DNA of 64,000 bases from Tateyamaria sp. syn59 (GCF_007995245.1 NZ_VCBA01000010.1:1-64000); one strand, 5' to 3'. Positions 43,840 through 55,082 are shown, counted from the first letter of the stretch. Translations and numbers: made by a program. Notes: a model not told the origin generated them from the letters alone.

Positions 43840-44727
43840 ATGGAGCTTCGCCACCTGCGCTATTTCGTGGCTGTCGCGGACTACGGCGGCATCAGCCACG
43901 CAGCAGAACGTCTGCATATCGCGCAACCCGCGGTGTCGCGCCAAATCAGAGATCTTGAAGGCGAGCTGGGCTTCGACCTTCTGTCGCGCGAGGGGCGGCG
44001 CGTTGTCCTCACCGATGCCGGGCGTGCATTCGCGGATCGGGCCCGTTCCATTCTGCACGAGGTGGATGAAGCTGCGGACGCCGCGCGCCGCATTGCTCAG
44101 GGGGAGGCTGGCACACTTCGTATCGGCCTGTTGGAAAGCGCATCATGGGCCGGCCACACACCCCGCGCGCTGAACAGGTTCAAGCGGCAAAATCCCAATA
44201 TCCGCCTCGACATCCGTCCAATGAGTTCGGTTGACCAGATCGACGCACTGCTTGCGGGCGAACTGGACGCTGCATTTGTGTACCGACAGGACAATATCGT
44301 CGAGGATGCTCTGGCCGTGCACAGGCTGCGGCAGGATGATATTGTTCTGGCCGCATCTACAGACCTTGTGTTCGAGCGTGACGGGCCGCTGTCGCTCGAG
44401 GATATCGATGGGCTGCCTATCGTCGCCTTTCCGCGGGCGGCCGCCCCTGCCTACCACGACCGCTTGTTCGGAGCCCTGCGGGACATCGGGTTCGACACGC
44501 AAGTCGTGCAGGAAGCGATGGATGAGACGACCATACTCAGCCTCGTGTCGGCCGGTGTTGGCTGCGCCTTTGTCAATTCCGCGAACATGCAACGCCCGCC
44601 CAGACGGGTCCAATTCCGCCAGGTCGACGGGCTGTCGGTTCCCATCGAATTCCTGTTCCTGACGCGGCGCGCGCCGAGTGGTTTGACGCAACGCCTGTGC
44701 GATGCTGTCCTTGTTTTAGATGCCTGA
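43840..44727 (+). CDS. LysR-family transcriptional regulator
   Basis: The 295-residue protein has the LysR helix-turn-helix (MELRHLRYFVAVADYGGISHAAERLHIAQPAVSRQ, residues 1-35 region) and a complete effector-binding domain (GTLRIGLLESASWAGHTPRAL, later LSLVSAGVGCAFVNSANM). The SnoaL-like and aldo/keto reductase genes follow on the same strand, 86 bases downstream, and may be its targets, though LysR genes more often control divergent neighbours. Confidence 0.9.
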   Translation: MELRHLRYFVAVADYGGISHAAERLHIAQPAVSRQIRDLEGELGFDLLSREGRRVVLTDAGRAFADRARSILHEVDEAADAARRIAQGEAGTLRIGLLESASWAGHTPRALNRFKRQNPNIRLDIRPMSSVDQIDALLAGELDAAFVYRQDNIVEDALAVHRLRQDDIVLAASTDLVFERDGPLSLEDIDGLPIVAFPRAAAPAYHDRLFGALRDIGFDTQVVQEAMDETTILSLVSAGVGCAFVNSANMQRPPRRVQFRQVDGLSVPIEFLFLTRRAPSGLTQRLCDAVLVLDA

Positions 44728-44813
44728 GGGGCATACTCATCATACCCAATCAGACTTTTTAACTATTCAACAGCAGCACCATATCCATCCTATCACACCG
44801 ATGGAGATGCAAG

Positions 44814-45380
44814 ATGCCGCACACAATCACTGCGCCACTCGCCGCAACCATTTTCGCGACTGTGGCCAGCGCTTCGGTCGAGGCTGATTCCGCTGGCGGA
44901 ACGCCGATCACGGTCGAAACGCTTGTGGCCTATGCCGAGATGACCCGCATTGCCGATGCCGCTGACGCGGCGGTCGATGCCAAGAACTGGACGCTGGCCC
45001 GTAGCTTTTTCACCGATGAGACCCGTGTTGATTTTACGTCCCTGACCGGTGGCGCACCGGCAACGATCGCCGCTGACGACTTGATCGCAGGGTGGGCTGG
45101 CAACCTCACAGACGAGAAGACCTCTTTTCATCTGAGAGGCAACCACCACATCACGTTTCAAGGTGATGCCGAAGCCCTGATGGTCAGCCACGGCTACGCC
45201 CGGAACCAAATGGAGCGGGGCGCCCTGCCTGAAAACGGTGGCGACCCGCTGTGGGAGGTTTGGGGCACGTATGAACACGGCTTCACCCTCACCGAAGACG
45301 GGTGGCGCCTGGACGCCATGCGCTTTGTAGCCACCGCCCAACGCGGCAACGCCTTTGTGCGGGACACCCCCGGACGCTGA
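44814..45380 (+). CDS. SnoaL-like (NTF2 fold) protein, probably exported
   Basis: The 188-residue product has an N-terminal hydrophobic stretch (APLAATIFATVASASVEA) that may be a signal peptide, followed by a SnoaL-type domain (EMTRIADAADAAVDAKNWTLARSFFTDETRVDF ... FHLRGNHHITFQGDAEALMVSHGYA). Such domains occur in polyketide cyclases, isomerases and dehydratases, and many are of unknown role. It lies 53 bases upstream of a Tat-type aldo/keto reductase and may act with it in the periplasm. Confidence 0.75.
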   Translation: MPHTITAPLAATIFATVASASVEADSAGGTPITVETLVAYAEMTRIADAADAAVDAKNWTLARSFFTDETRVDFTSLTGGAPATIAADDLIAGWAGNLTDEKTSFHLRGNHHITFQGDAEALMVSHGYARNQMERGALPENGGDPLWEVWGTYEHGFTLTEDGWRLDAMRFVATAQRGNAFVRDTPGR

Positions 45381-45397
45381 TCCGTGCCACCGCCTAA

Positions 45398-46567
<1,170 letters not shown>

Positions 46568-46572
46568 ACCTG

Positions 46573-46656
46573 GCGATGCGTAGCACGGGGACCGTCAGGC
46601 AAGCGTCGGGCGGTCAACTGCTGTGTTCACCGCGCGCTCTGCCGGTGACGCATCGC
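46573..46656. terminator. Large inverted repeat between convergent genes
   Basis: GCGATGCGT (46573-46581) pairs exactly with ACGCATCGC (46648-46656), and TCACCG pairs with CGGTGA (about 46627-46648) inside it. It fills the gap between the aldo/keto reductase gene and the convergent DppF gene. It may act as a bidirectional end signal for transcripts. There is no T-run. Confidence 0.4.
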
Positions 46657-46663
46657 AACGGGG

Positions 46664-47659
46664 CTACTCTGCGGGCATACTAGCCTCAGCCAGCGCGTCC
46701 TGTAACAACAGGCATGCGGCCTGATGTTGTCCCTGACCGATCATCGGCGGTCGGGCGTCCCGGCATTTTGGCATCGCCTTTGGACAGCGGGATTCAAACA
46801 GACAGCCGGGTGGCAGGTCCATTGGGCTGGGCAGGTCGCCCTCCAACATCTGCGGTGTTATGCGGACACTCGGGTCTGGCACCGGTACCGCCGACAGCAG
46901 GGCCTGCGCATAAGGGTGTCGGGGCGCGCGTACCAACTCGGGGGCGGGCGCTCGCTCCATCGGTGCCCCCATATACATGACCAAAACGTCGTCCGAGATG
47001 TGTCGCACCACGCCGAGGTCATGCGCAACGAAAACGATGGCGAGCCCCATCTCGCGTTGCAATTCCTTGAGCAGATTGACCACCTGCGCCTGGATCGACA
47101 CGTCAAGGGCCGACACCGGTTCGTCGCACAAGAGCACCTTCGGCCCGGCCACCAGCGCACGTGCGATCCCGATGCGCTGGCACTGTCCCCCCGAAAACTC
47201 GTGCGGAAAGCGGTTGGCCTGCGCCTGTGGGATCCCCACGCGGTCAAGCATGGCCAGCGCGGCATCCTGCCGGCCCGCCGGCGTCATCTCGGGTTTGAAG
47301 AATGTCAGCGGCTCGGTCACGATTTCGCGGATCGTCATGCGCGGATTGAGTGATGCAATGGGATCCTGAAAAATCATCTGCATCGTGGCGCGCAACCGCT
47401 GCATGGACGCACGATCATGGTAGTCCACCGGCTGACCATCAAGAGTCACATTGCCTGCCTCAAGCGGCGTCAGACCGGCAACCGCGCGGATCAAGGTGGA
47501 CTTGCCGCACCCTGACTCGCCAACGACGCCAAGCGTCTTTCCGGCCGCCAGTTCAAAGGAAATGCCATTCACCGCGCGCACGATACCCGGCGGCGACCAC
47601 GGCCATTTCTTGGTTTGCGCTACTGGAAAGGTGACATGGGCGTTTTCCACGGCAAGCAT
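46664..47659 (-). CDS. Peptide ABC transporter ATPase, DppF type
   Basis: The 331-residue ATPase has Walker A GESGCGKSTLIRA, signature FSGGQCQRIGIARAL (Cys replaces the usual Arg at one place), Walker B CDEPVSALDV and the C-terminal GCLFESRCPKAMPKC segment. The ATG at 47659 overlaps the dppD stop by one base (TGATG). It is the last gene of the third Dpp operon. Confidence 0.92.
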   Translation of the reverse strand: MLAVENAHVTFPVAQTKKWPWSPPGIVRAVNGISFELAAGKTLGVVGESGCGKSTLIRAVAGLTPLEAGNVTLDGQPVDYHDRASMQRLRATMQMIFQDPIASLNPRMTIREIVTEPLTFFKPEMTPAGRQDAALAMLDRVGIPQAQANRFPHEFSGGQCQRIGIARALVAGPKVLLCDEPVSALDVSIQAQVVNLLKELQREMGLAIVFVAHDLGVVRHISDDVLVMYMGAPMERAPAPELVRAPRHPYAQALLSAVPVPDPSVRITPQMLEGDLPSPMDLPPGCLFESRCPKAMPKCRDARPPMIGQGQHQAACLLLQDALAEASMPAE

Positions 47660-48606
47660 CACGTCAACTCCTCAACCGGGCGCAAGCAGGCACGACCCTT
47701 TTGCAATGCGGGCAGCGTATCGTGGCAGGTGTCCACCGCGTCCACGCAACGCGGTGCAAAGGGACAGGCCTGCGGAAACCGGTGCTGGCTGGGTGGGCTG
47801 CCGGGGATGGCGGTCAACGCGTCGGATGGATCTTCGATATTCGGGACAGCACGCAACAGGCCACGGGTGTAGGGATGGGCCGGTTTGTCGAACAATTTGG
47901 TTGTCACCGCTTCTTCCATTATGCGCCCGCCGTAGAGAACAAGAACCTCTTCGCAGAACCCGGCCACAACACCTAGATCATGCGTGATCAGAACAACCGA
48001 CGTCCCGAAATCCTGCTGCACATCGGCCAGCAATTGCATGATCTGGGCTTGCACCGTCACATCAAGTGCGGTCGTCGGCTCGTCCGCCAGGATCAGCTCG
48101 GGCCGACACATCAGGGCCATCGCGATGACAATGCGCTGTCGCATACCGCCCGAGAATTCATGCGGATATGCCCGCAATCGTGCCTTGGCATCCGGGATGC
48201 GCACCGCATCCATCACCTCAAGTGCGCGGGCGCGCGCATCGCGGCGCGACATCCCCTGGTGGTGTTCGACGATCTCCGTCAGCTGCCGCTCGATGGTCAT
48301 GTAGGGGTTGAGCGAAGACATGGGATCCTGAAAGATGATCCCGATCTCTCGGGCGCGGACGCGGTTCATGTCGCGTTGCGACGCTGCAAGTAGGTCTTGT
48401 CCGTTCCACAGGATCTCGCCGTCAACCTCGGCATTCTTTGCCAGCAAGCCCATGATCGCCAATGCAATCTGAGACTTGCCTGACCCACTTTCGCCGACAA
48501 GTGCGATGTGCTGGCTGGCGCCCACGTCAAAGGATACGTCATTGACCGCGTGCACCATACCGTCGCCGGTGCGAAAGCGGATGTGCAGGTTGCGGACGCT
48601 CAGCAT
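47659..48606 (-). CDS. Peptide ABC transporter ATPase, DppD type
   Basis: The 315-residue ATPase has Walker [14 protein letters not shown], signature [15 protein letters not shown], Walker [11 protein letters not shown] and a C-terminal cysteine-containing extension ([15 protein letters not shown]). It is read after the permease genes, 33 bases downstream of dppC, and is coupled to dppF. It pairs with DppF to energise the third importer. Confidence 0.92.
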   Translation of the reverse strand: MLSVRNLHIRFRTGDGMVHAVNDVSFDVGASQHIALVGESGSGKSQIALAIMGLLAKNAEVDGEILWNGQDLLAASQRDMNRVRAREIGIIFQDPMSSLNPYMTIERQLTEIVEHHQGMSRRDARARALEVMDAVRIPDAKARLRAYPHEFSGGMRQRIVIAMALMCRPELILADEPTTALDVTVQAQIMQLLADVQQDFGTSVVLITHDLGVVAGFCEEVLVLYGGRIMEEAVTTKLFDKPAHPYTRGLLRAVPNIEDPSDALTAIPGSPPSQHRFPQACPFAPRCVDAVDTCHDTLPALQKGRACLRPVEELT

Positions 48607-48639
48607 CTGGTAGCGCCCTGTGTTTTCGGATGGTTCAAC

Positions 48640-49578
48640 TCATCTATCCTTGGGGTCCAGGGCGTCGCGCAGCCCGTCCCCGATATAGAACAGGGATACC
48701 TGCGCGATGACGAAGATGGCCGCGGGAAAGCCCAACTGCCAGAGGGTGCCAAACGTCATGGTCGACGCCCCCTGGGACAGAAGCGCGCCGATGGACGTGT
48801 TGGGTTCCTGAATGCCGACGCCCAGGAAGGACACAAGGCTTTCCATCATGATCACTTCAGGGATGACGATGGAAGTGTAGATCACAACGACCCACAACAC
48901 GTTCGGAGCAAGATGCCGGAAGATGATCTTGAAATCCGACATACCCAGCATCCGCGCTGCGTCCACGAATTCGCGGTTCTTGAGCATCATAACTTGCCCC
49001 CGAACGATCAGCAGGCCCGCGGTCCAGTTCACGAGGATGATGACGAGGATCATCTGGCTCATCGAGCGACCGAAGAACGCCTGCCAGACGACAAAGAAGA
49101 TAATGTAGGGGATTGCCAGCCAGATCGTGTAAGCGGCGAGCACCGTGCGGTCGAGCCGTCCGCCATAGTATCCAGCGAGGGCTCCGAGCGTGGCGCCCAA
49201 CAGCACCGACACCGGCCCGGCGATAAAGCCCACCAGCAGCGAGGTGCGCGTGCCCTGCACAACACGGGCATATAGGTCACGGCCCAGTTCATCGACGCCG
49301 AACCAGTGGCCGTTCTCCAATGACGGGCCGCCGTCTTCCTTGATGCGGCCCAGCATGTTCCAGTCAATCTCTTCGTAGGACCAGCGGGCAAACAGGTTGC
49401 CAAAGATCGAAAACAGGATCAGCAGGCTCAGCATTCCCACGGAAAAGACCGCCATGCGGTTGTTCAAAAAGCGCCGCCCGGCATCTGCCCAGAATGAGCG
49501 GGAGGCGATCATCTCCGGCGCGCGTTCCTCGGCAAAGGCGCGCGATTGCAGACGGCGGCGGGCCGCTGACAGGATCAT
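48640..49578 (-). CDS. Peptide ABC transporter permease, DppC type
   Basis: The product has 312 residues from ATG 49578, which overlaps the dppB stop by four bases (ATGA). It has DppC character: an extended polar N-terminus, first helix (MAVFSVGMLSLLILFSIFG), the GVDELGRDLYARVVQGTRTS loop, five more helices and an EAA motif in NREFVDAARMLGMSDFKIIFRHL. An ATG 33 bases earlier is less likely. Confidence 0.92.
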   Translation of the reverse strand: MILSAARRRLQSRAFAEERAPEMIASRSFWADAGRRFLNNRMAVFSVGMLSLLILFSIFGNLFARWSYEEIDWNMLGRIKEDGGPSLENGHWFGVDELGRDLYARVVQGTRTSLLVGFIAGPVSVLLGATLGALAGYYGGRLDRTVLAAYTIWLAIPYIIFFVVWQAFFGRSMSQMILVIILVNWTAGLLIVRGQVMMLKNREFVDAARMLGMSDFKIIFRHLAPNVLWVVVIYTSIVIPEVIMMESLVSFLGVGIQEPNTSIGALLSQGASTMTFGTLWQLGFPAAIFVIAQVSLFYIGDGLRDALDPKDR

Positions 49579-50507
49579 GCCAGACCCGCCCGTACCTTGG
49601 GATCGATCCAAGCGTACAGCAGATCAACCATCAGCGTCAGCGCAAAGGTCAGGACGGCGTAGAGGATCGCAAGGCCCAGAAGGACTGAATAGTCACGGCT
49701 GTAGGCGCCATTGATGAAATCCTGCCCGATCCCGCCGGTGGAAAAGAAGACGTCCACGAACACCGACCCGGTGATCATGTAGACAAAGACGGGGCCCATA
49801 TAGGTGAGCGTCGGCAAGAGCGCAGGCTTCAACGCATGGCGCAGGATGATCGTCCGCTCTGGCAGACCCTTGGCGCGCGCGGTGCGTATGTAAGGCGAGT
49901 TCAGCACTTCCAGCATGGACCCGCGGGTTAGACGCGCGACCGACGCCATGTAGGATGTGCCAAGTGCGATGGCCGGCATGACAACGTATTGCCACTGACC
50001 GCCATTCCACCCGCCTCCCGGCAACAGGCCCCATGACAGCGTGAACAGCAGAACAAGCAATGGCGCCAGAACGAAGTTGGGAAAGATTTGGGAAAAGATG
50101 GCGAGGCCCGTCATCGTGTAGTCCCAGAACCCGTTGTGCCGGAGCGCCGCGATGATCCCGAGCGGGATGCCCAGCACCAGCACGAACACCGCTGACCAGA
50201 AGCCGTAGGTCAGCGTCACGGGAAAGCCCTGTGCGATGACGTCGTTCACCGTCCGGTCCTTCTGTGAAAAGCTGGGCCCGAAGTCGAAACAGCAGACGAT
50301 ATTGCGCACGTAGGTCCAGAGCTGGACGTGCAGCGGTTCGTCCATCCCGTAGCGTTCCAGCACGTTTGCCATCACCGCGGGCGGCAGCGGACGTTCAGAG
50401 GTGAATGGCCCGCCGGGGGCCAGGCGCATCAGGTAGAAGGCAAAGATCACGAGGATCAGAAGCGTTGGCAGCACCATCAGAAGACGGCGAAGCGTGTAAT
50501 TGAGCAT
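49575..50507 (-). CDS. Peptide ABC transporter permease, DppB/OppB type
   Basis: The 310-residue permease shows the OppB-like N-terminus (MLNYTLRRLLMVLPTLLILV), MRLAPGGPFTSERPLPP after the first helix (GG instead of the common GD), and the EAA loop near SPYIRTARAKGLPERTIILRHAL. It lies 144 bases downstream of the binding-protein gene. The long periplasmic loop (VCCFDFGPSFSQKDRTVND) resembles OppB more than DppB. Confidence 0.92.
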   Translation of the reverse strand: MLNYTLRRLLMVLPTLLILVIFAFYLMRLAPGGPFTSERPLPPAVMANVLERYGMDEPLHVQLWTYVRNIVCCFDFGPSFSQKDRTVNDVIAQGFPVTLTYGFWSAVFVLVLGIPLGIIAALRHNGFWDYTMTGLAIFSQIFPNFVLAPLLVLLFTLSWGLLPGGGWNGGQWQYVVMPAIALGTSYMASVARLTRGSMLEVLNSPYIRTARAKGLPERTIILRHALKPALLPTLTYMGPVFVYMITGSVFVDVFFSTGGIGQDFINGAYSRDYSVLLGLAILYAVLTFALTLMVDLLYAWIDPKVRAGLA

Positions 50508-50651
50508 AAAGCGTTCCTATCAGTGGACGCGGTTGGGGACCATCTTCCGGTCTTAGAAGCACATTATCCAAAAAAGCACTCGCATGCGCCGCCGATGCGG
50601 CAGCACATGGTCAAGTCGTCGCCCCGGCGCATTGGCCGGGGGCCATCCACG

Positions 50652-52268
50652 TCAATCAGCGACGCGGTATAGGTCTTTGGAATACCAGTTCTGCTCGACA
50701 TTGTTCATGGGCCAGCCCTGGATGGCGTCGGACAGCATGACATTGGTCGAGTAGTGATAGATCGGGATCACCGGCATTTCGGCGGCCACGATCTGCTCCA
50801 CCTCGGTGTAGAGCGGTTGGGGGTCGCTGGACGACTTGGCTTCGGTCATCAGCTCGTCCACGCGCGCGTTCGAGAATTTGGCGTCGTTGTAACCGGACTC
50901 GGTGGTCAGCAGGTCAAGGAAGGTCGACGCCTCGTTGTAGTCACCACACCACGCGCCGCGTGCCATGTCGTAGTTCTGAGCGCCGCGGGTCTCGAGGAAG
51001 ACCTTCCATTCCTGGTTTTCCAGCGTCACGTCGATGCCCAGCTTCTGCTTCCACATCTGGGTCGCGACAATGGCCACCTGCTGGTGCGCTTCGTTGGTGT
51101 TGTAGAGGTAGTTGAAGCTCAGCGGCTCACCGCCTTCGCCATACCCCGCCTCGGCCAGCAGTTCCCTTGCCTTGGCGTCACGCTCGGCCTGCGTCATTGA
51201 CGCCATCTCGACCTCGGGCACCTCGAAATCGGCGGTTGCCGCCGGGGTAAAGGTAAAGGCCGGGAACTGACCGCCCTGCAAAACGCGGTCCACGATCACT
51301 TCGCGGTCAATGGCAAGCGCAAGGGCCTGACGCACTCGCACGTCCTGGAACGCTTCGGGGCCGGAGGCGAGGTTGAAGTTGAAATAGTAGTTGCACAGCC
51401 GAGGCAGGGCGAACGCCTCGTCCGGGAATTCCTCGGCCAGGGCAGGGTATTGGCCGGCGGGAATGTCGGTCATGTCGACCTCGCCCGCACGCCAGCGTGT
51501 TAGGCCCTGAGCGTCATCGCCGATGACCAGCGTTGTTACCGTTTCCAGAACGGTGTTTTCATTGTCCCAGTAATTCTCGTTGCGCACCCGGACCGAACGT
51601 TCCTTGGGCACATGCGCTTCCAGAACAAAGGCGCCGTTGCTCACCATGTTTTCGGGCCTTGTCCACTCGGCGCCATGCTCTTCGATCACCCAGCGAGGGG
51701 CAGGGAAGGTCGTGGCGTGCGTAACCATCTTGGTGAAATAGGGCAGCGGCTTTGACAGGTTGACGACCAATGTCCGGTCATCCGGGGCAGACACGCCCAG
51801 CTCCGACGGCTCCATCTCTCCGGCGACGATGGCGGCCCCGTTCTCGATGGACATCAACTCCATGTACCAGGCATAGGGCGAGGCCAGCTCGGGATCGACG
51901 GCGCGCTGCCACGCATAGACGAAATCACCTGCCGTTACAGGCGCGCCATCGGACCAGACCGCATTATCGCGCAATGTGAACGTATAGATCAGGTTGTCCG
52001 CAGACGCCTCATGGCTCAGTGCAACACCGGGCACCAGGTTCCCGTCCGCATCCTGATTATACAGCCCCTCGAACAGATCGCGCACGATGTTTGAGCCGTC
52101 CACATCCTCGACAACCTGCGGGTCAAGTGACGAAAACTCGTCAAGCGTCCGGTAGGTGAATGTCTGCTCTTCGGCCAACGTCACGCCTGCGGGCACATCG
52201 GCGGCTAAGGCGGGCATCGTCAGGAACGTCGTGGCAAGGGCTGCGGCGATAAACGAGCGGCTGTGCAA
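50652..52268 (-). CDS. Oligopeptide ABC transporter binding protein (OppA/MppA-like)
   Basis: The 538-residue SBP family 5 protein begins with a Sec signal peptide (LHSRSFIAAALATTFLTMPALAA). I start at TTG 52268, since AGGAG lies seven bases upstream; a longer open frame back to 52418 adds 50 residues without signal character. The mature protein has the OppA pattern (TYRTLDEFSSLDPQVVED ... FTLRDNAVWSDGAPVTAGDFVYAWQRAVDP) that is typical of oligopeptide or murein-peptide binding proteins. It heads the third Dpp/Opp operon (binding protein, B, C, D, F). Confidence 0.9.
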   Translation of the reverse strand: MHSRSFIAAALATTFLTMPALAADVPAGVTLAEEQTFTYRTLDEFSSLDPQVVEDVDGSNIVRDLFEGLYNQDADGNLVPGVALSHEASADNLIYTFTLRDNAVWSDGAPVTAGDFVYAWQRAVDPELASPYAWYMELMSIENGAAIVAGEMEPSELGVSAPDDRTLVVNLSKPLPYFTKMVTHATTFPAPRWVIEEHGAEWTRPENMVSNGAFVLEAHVPKERSVRVRNENYWDNENTVLETVTTLVIGDDAQGLTRWRAGEVDMTDIPAGQYPALAEEFPDEAFALPRLCNYYFNFNLASGPEAFQDVRVRQALALAIDREVIVDRVLQGGQFPAFTFTPAATADFEVPEVEMASMTQAERDAKARELLAEAGYGEGGEPLSFNYLYNTNEAHQQVAIVATQMWKQKLGIDVTLENQEWKVFLETRGAQNYDMARGAWCGDYNEASTFLDLLTTESGYNDAKFSNARVDELMTEAKSSSDPQPLYTEVEQIVAAEMPVIPIYHYSTNVMLSDAIQGWPMNNVEQNWYSKDLYRVAD

Positions 52269-52624
52269 TGGGGATCTCCTCTGTTTGTGATCATTCGTTT
52301 TCTGGTTGTATTGTGACGGATACACGACCAAGGCCAAGCCGCGTTTGATCAAACTGGCGTCAGGGAAGGCGCTGGTCGGCGAACTTCTGCGCAAGAGCGG
52401 GTTTTTTGCTGAAAACAAACTCCGGTGCTGACCGCTTCATCGGTGCGGATGCCATGTTGGGCAAGTGAGGTCACGTATAGTCAATTTGATCTTCGATGTC
52501 CCGAGAAAATGGGAAATCGGCGGTGGCGTATATAGGCATCTACCCTGCATGTTCAATGGTTTGCGAAAGGCTCGCGTGGCGGACCCTGTCCGTCATTTCA
52601 AAGTCAGCTTGATCAGCAGAACCT
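52269..52624. other. Promoter region of the third Opp operon
   Basis: This 356-base gap lies between the CMD-family gene and the binding-protein start. TTTGATCAAA (palindrome near 52346) and AT-rich segments may belong to the operon promoter. No gene was recognised. Confidence 0.4.
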
Positions 52625-53005
52625 TCATGTCTCGTCCAACACCTTGCGTGCGACGCGAAAGCACTCAAGCGCCTGCGGCACACCGCAGTAGATCCCGATG
52701 ACGTGAATGATGGCGCGTATCTCTTCGCGGCTGACCCCGTTGGTGATGGCGCCCCGGCAGTGAATTTCCCACTCCTGCATCTTTCCCAGGGCACCGATCA
52801 TCGACAGGTTCATCATGGACCGGGTCTTGGCGTCTATCACGTCGTCACCCCAGCCAAAGCCCCAGCACCATGCGGTCATCGCCTCTTGAAACGGGCGAGT
52901 AAAGTCATCTGCTGCTGCCAGATTCCGCTCCACATAGTCGGCCCCTAGCGTTGCCTTGCGCTGCGCCAGGCCCTTGAGGAAAAGGTCTTCGTCGAATGTG
53001 TCCAT
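52625..53005 (-). CDS. Carboxymuconolactone-decarboxylase-family protein (PcaC-like)
   Basis: The 126-residue protein has the CMD fold pattern: an N-terminal LGADYVERNLAAADDFTRPFQE, then WGDDVIDAKTRSMMNLSMIGALG and EWEIHCRGAITNGVSREEIRAIIHVIGIYCGVPQALE. PcaC decarboxylates gamma-carboxymuconolactone in protocatechuate catabolism. The AhpD-type CxxC pair is absent. No other beta-ketoadipate pathway gene lies nearby, so it may act on another lactone or be a stress-related paralogue. Confidence 0.85.
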   Translation of the reverse strand: MDTFDEDLFLKGLAQRKATLGADYVERNLAAADDFTRPFQEAMTAWCWGFGWGDDVIDAKTRSMMNLSMIGALGKMQEWEIHCRGAITNGVSREEIRAIIHVIGIYCGVPQALECFRVARKVLDET

Positions 53006-53170
53006 GTCTGTTCGCCATTGTTATGGTTGCCGTGTTTCCAATCTGAATAGATCGGTCGGCGAAAGGCAACTACGGTTGGTGGGGCACATTCCGCTTTCGT
53101 CACCCGGATCGTGACAGGCCAGCGTGACATCGGAACGGACGCTGCCACGGATCCCGGTGCCTAATGGCGA

Positions 53171-54082
53171 CTACGATTTCCTCCGATCCGGCTTGGGCAG
53201 CGACAGACATCCGGCCAAAGCGATCATCGCAATACCCGCCATCCCAACGACCGTCGGCCACTCATCGAAGAACAGCGCACCCCACATCAGGCTGAACGCC
53301 AGGTAAGAATAGTCGAATGCGGCGATGGTAGTGGGTGGTCCGGTCTGATACGCGACCGCGGCCCCAACGCTGCCGATCAGGATCGCCATGGATAGTGCCG
53401 CAACAACGCCGAGCAAACCGGCGTCCACGCTTTGCCATGGGCCAAAGACAAATGACCCTTCAACGTCGGAAAACATTGCCAAACCGACTCCCGTGACAAT
53501 GAACGCGATGTTGAGCGCGAGGGCCAGGGTGAAAGGATCGTCATCGCGGCATGTCCGCGCCGTCAAAACCATGGCGCATGCGTATAAGAATGCGGCAACG
53601 ACCGGCAGCAGTGTTGCAAACTCAAATCCAGATGTGTCAGGTCGCAAAATCAGGATCACGCCCGCAAAACCGAGGCAGATGGCACACAGCAAACGCCGTG
53701 TCGGCCATTGACGGGACATGCCCGCCGCCAACACCGTGATCAGGATCGGCGCTGTGTAATAGGCAGCAGCCGCAAGTGACAATGGCATGAGGGGCAGGGC
53801 CGAATAGTAGCTTAGCCACATCGCGACAAGCAAAACGCTGCGCAGTGTAACCCATGCGAATGATTTGGGCCGTCCCGCGCCGCGAAACCGGACAATACCC
53901 CACAAAACAGGCACAACCAGGGCCGACCGTAGGATGTAGATCTGCCAGAGCGGGAGCGACAGGCTCGTGCCCTTGATTAATGCGTCGCCGAGCGACAGCG
54001 CCGCAACCGAGATGATGATGGCGAAAACTGCTTTCGGTATGTGTCCTGTTTCTGACGCCAAGCTGTCACCTCCGATGTTCAT
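53171..54082 (-). CDS. DMT-superfamily (EamA) transporter
   Basis: The product has about 303 residues and ten predicted membrane helices in two EamA repeats, beginning FAIIISVAALSLGDALIKG and LLGVVAALSMAILIGSVGAAVAYQTG. The ATG at 54082 is preferred; a longer version from 54154 would overlap the start of the divergent LysR gene and add 24 polar residues. The divergent LysR at 54140 is its likely regulator. The substrate is unknown. Confidence 0.85.
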   Translation of the reverse strand: MNIGGDSLASETGHIPKAVFAIIISVAALSLGDALIKGTSLSLPLWQIYILRSALVVPVLWGIVRFRGAGRPKSFAWVTLRSVLLVAMWLSYYSALPLMPLSLAAAAYYTAPILITVLAAGMSRQWPTRRLLCAICLGFAGVILILRPDTSGFEFATLLPVVAAFLYACAMVLTARTCRDDDPFTLALALNIAFIVTGVGLAMFSDVEGSFVFGPWQSVDAGLLGVVAALSMAILIGSVGAAVAYQTGPPTTIAAFDYSYLAFSLMWGALFFDEWPTVVGMAGIAMIALAGCLSLPKPDRRKS

Positions 54083-54139
54083 TTGGTGACAAAAATCATG
54101 TAAGGCTTCTTTTGAAAAAAGAGTTTTGGTGAAATTTGC

Positions 54140-55057
54140 ATGAGCATTCGTCATGGATTACTGCCACTCCCGCTGCCGCCTCTTTCGCGTCTGCGCCCGT
54201 TCGAGGCGGCCGCGCGGCTCGAAAGCTTTTCGCTGGCTGCCGACGAGTTGGGCATGACCCAGACGGCAGTGAGTAAACAGATCGGTCAGCTTGAAGGCGA
54301 ATTGGGAACGCGCCTATTTGAGCGCCGCAACCGGGCCGTTTTCCTGACGGATGCGGGCCGCAGGCTTGGCCATGTGGTCGGCACAGCGCTTGCAGATATT
54401 GCAACGGAAGTCGCGCATATCCGGGGGCAACGCAGGTCGCAGGAACTGGTGCTGCATTGCCAGCTGTGCGAGGCGTTTTACTGGCTCATGCCTCGCCTGT
54501 CGCGGTTTCACGAACAGTTTCCCGGGGTCGAATTGCGTGTCCTGAGCGCGTTGAACCCGTTGACCCAAAGCGCCGAAGCGTTCGATGTCGCAATTCAGAC
54601 ATCTGGCCGCGCATCGGGTGTGGCGCGTTTGGCATTTACAGCGGCAGATGAGATTTTCCCGGTCTGCGCCCCCGCGCTGGTCGAGGACAGGCAGATGCCC
54701 CTCAGCATTAAGGAACTGCTTTCCTTTCCGCTCTTGTCCCATTCCGTGATCCCGCAGGATTGGATGGAATGGCACGACTGGTTGCAAACCGTCGGGCTGT
54801 CGGCCCCGGCACGCCCGCGTATCGTCCCGTTTGACAGCTATCCCGTGGCTTTGCAGGCCGCAGTGACAGGGCAGGGCATTGCCCTCGGATGGCGACGCAC
54901 GACCGAAGCGATGATTGCCGAGGGCAAGCTGATCAGACCCTGCCGGGAAAGTGTCGCGCGCTCCAATGAGCTGTCCGTGTTCCGCAGTGCGGGCCGGGAT
55001 CAGCACCCCGACACGGATCGGCTGCTCAAATGGTTAGAATGTGAGTTGGCCGGGTAG
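54140..55057 (+). CDS. LysR-family regulator, GcvA-like
   Basis: The 305-residue protein begins with a proline-leucine-rich MSIRHGLLPLPLPPLSRLRPF, typical of GcvA-like LysR proteins. The helix-turn-helix follows (SLAADELGMTQTAVSKQIGQLE, about 33-56) and then a full effector domain. GcvA relatives often regulate the gene transcribed divergently, here the DMT transporter. It is convergent with the next LysR gene. Confidence 0.88.
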   Translation: MSIRHGLLPLPLPPLSRLRPFEAAARLESFSLAADELGMTQTAVSKQIGQLEGELGTRLFERRNRAVFLTDAGRRLGHVVGTALADIATEVAHIRGQRRSQELVLHCQLCEAFYWLMPRLSRFHEQFPGVELRVLSALNPLTQSAEAFDVAIQTSGRASGVARLAFTAADEIFPVCAPALVEDRQMPLSIKELLSFPLLSHSVIPQDWMEWHDWLQTVGLSAPARPRIVPFDSYPVALQAAVTGQGIALGWRRTTEAMIAEGKLIRPCRESVARSNELSVFRSAGRDQHPDTDRLLKWLECELAG

Positions 55058-55082
55058 CATAGCTGTGCGGCGGGCCACCCTG

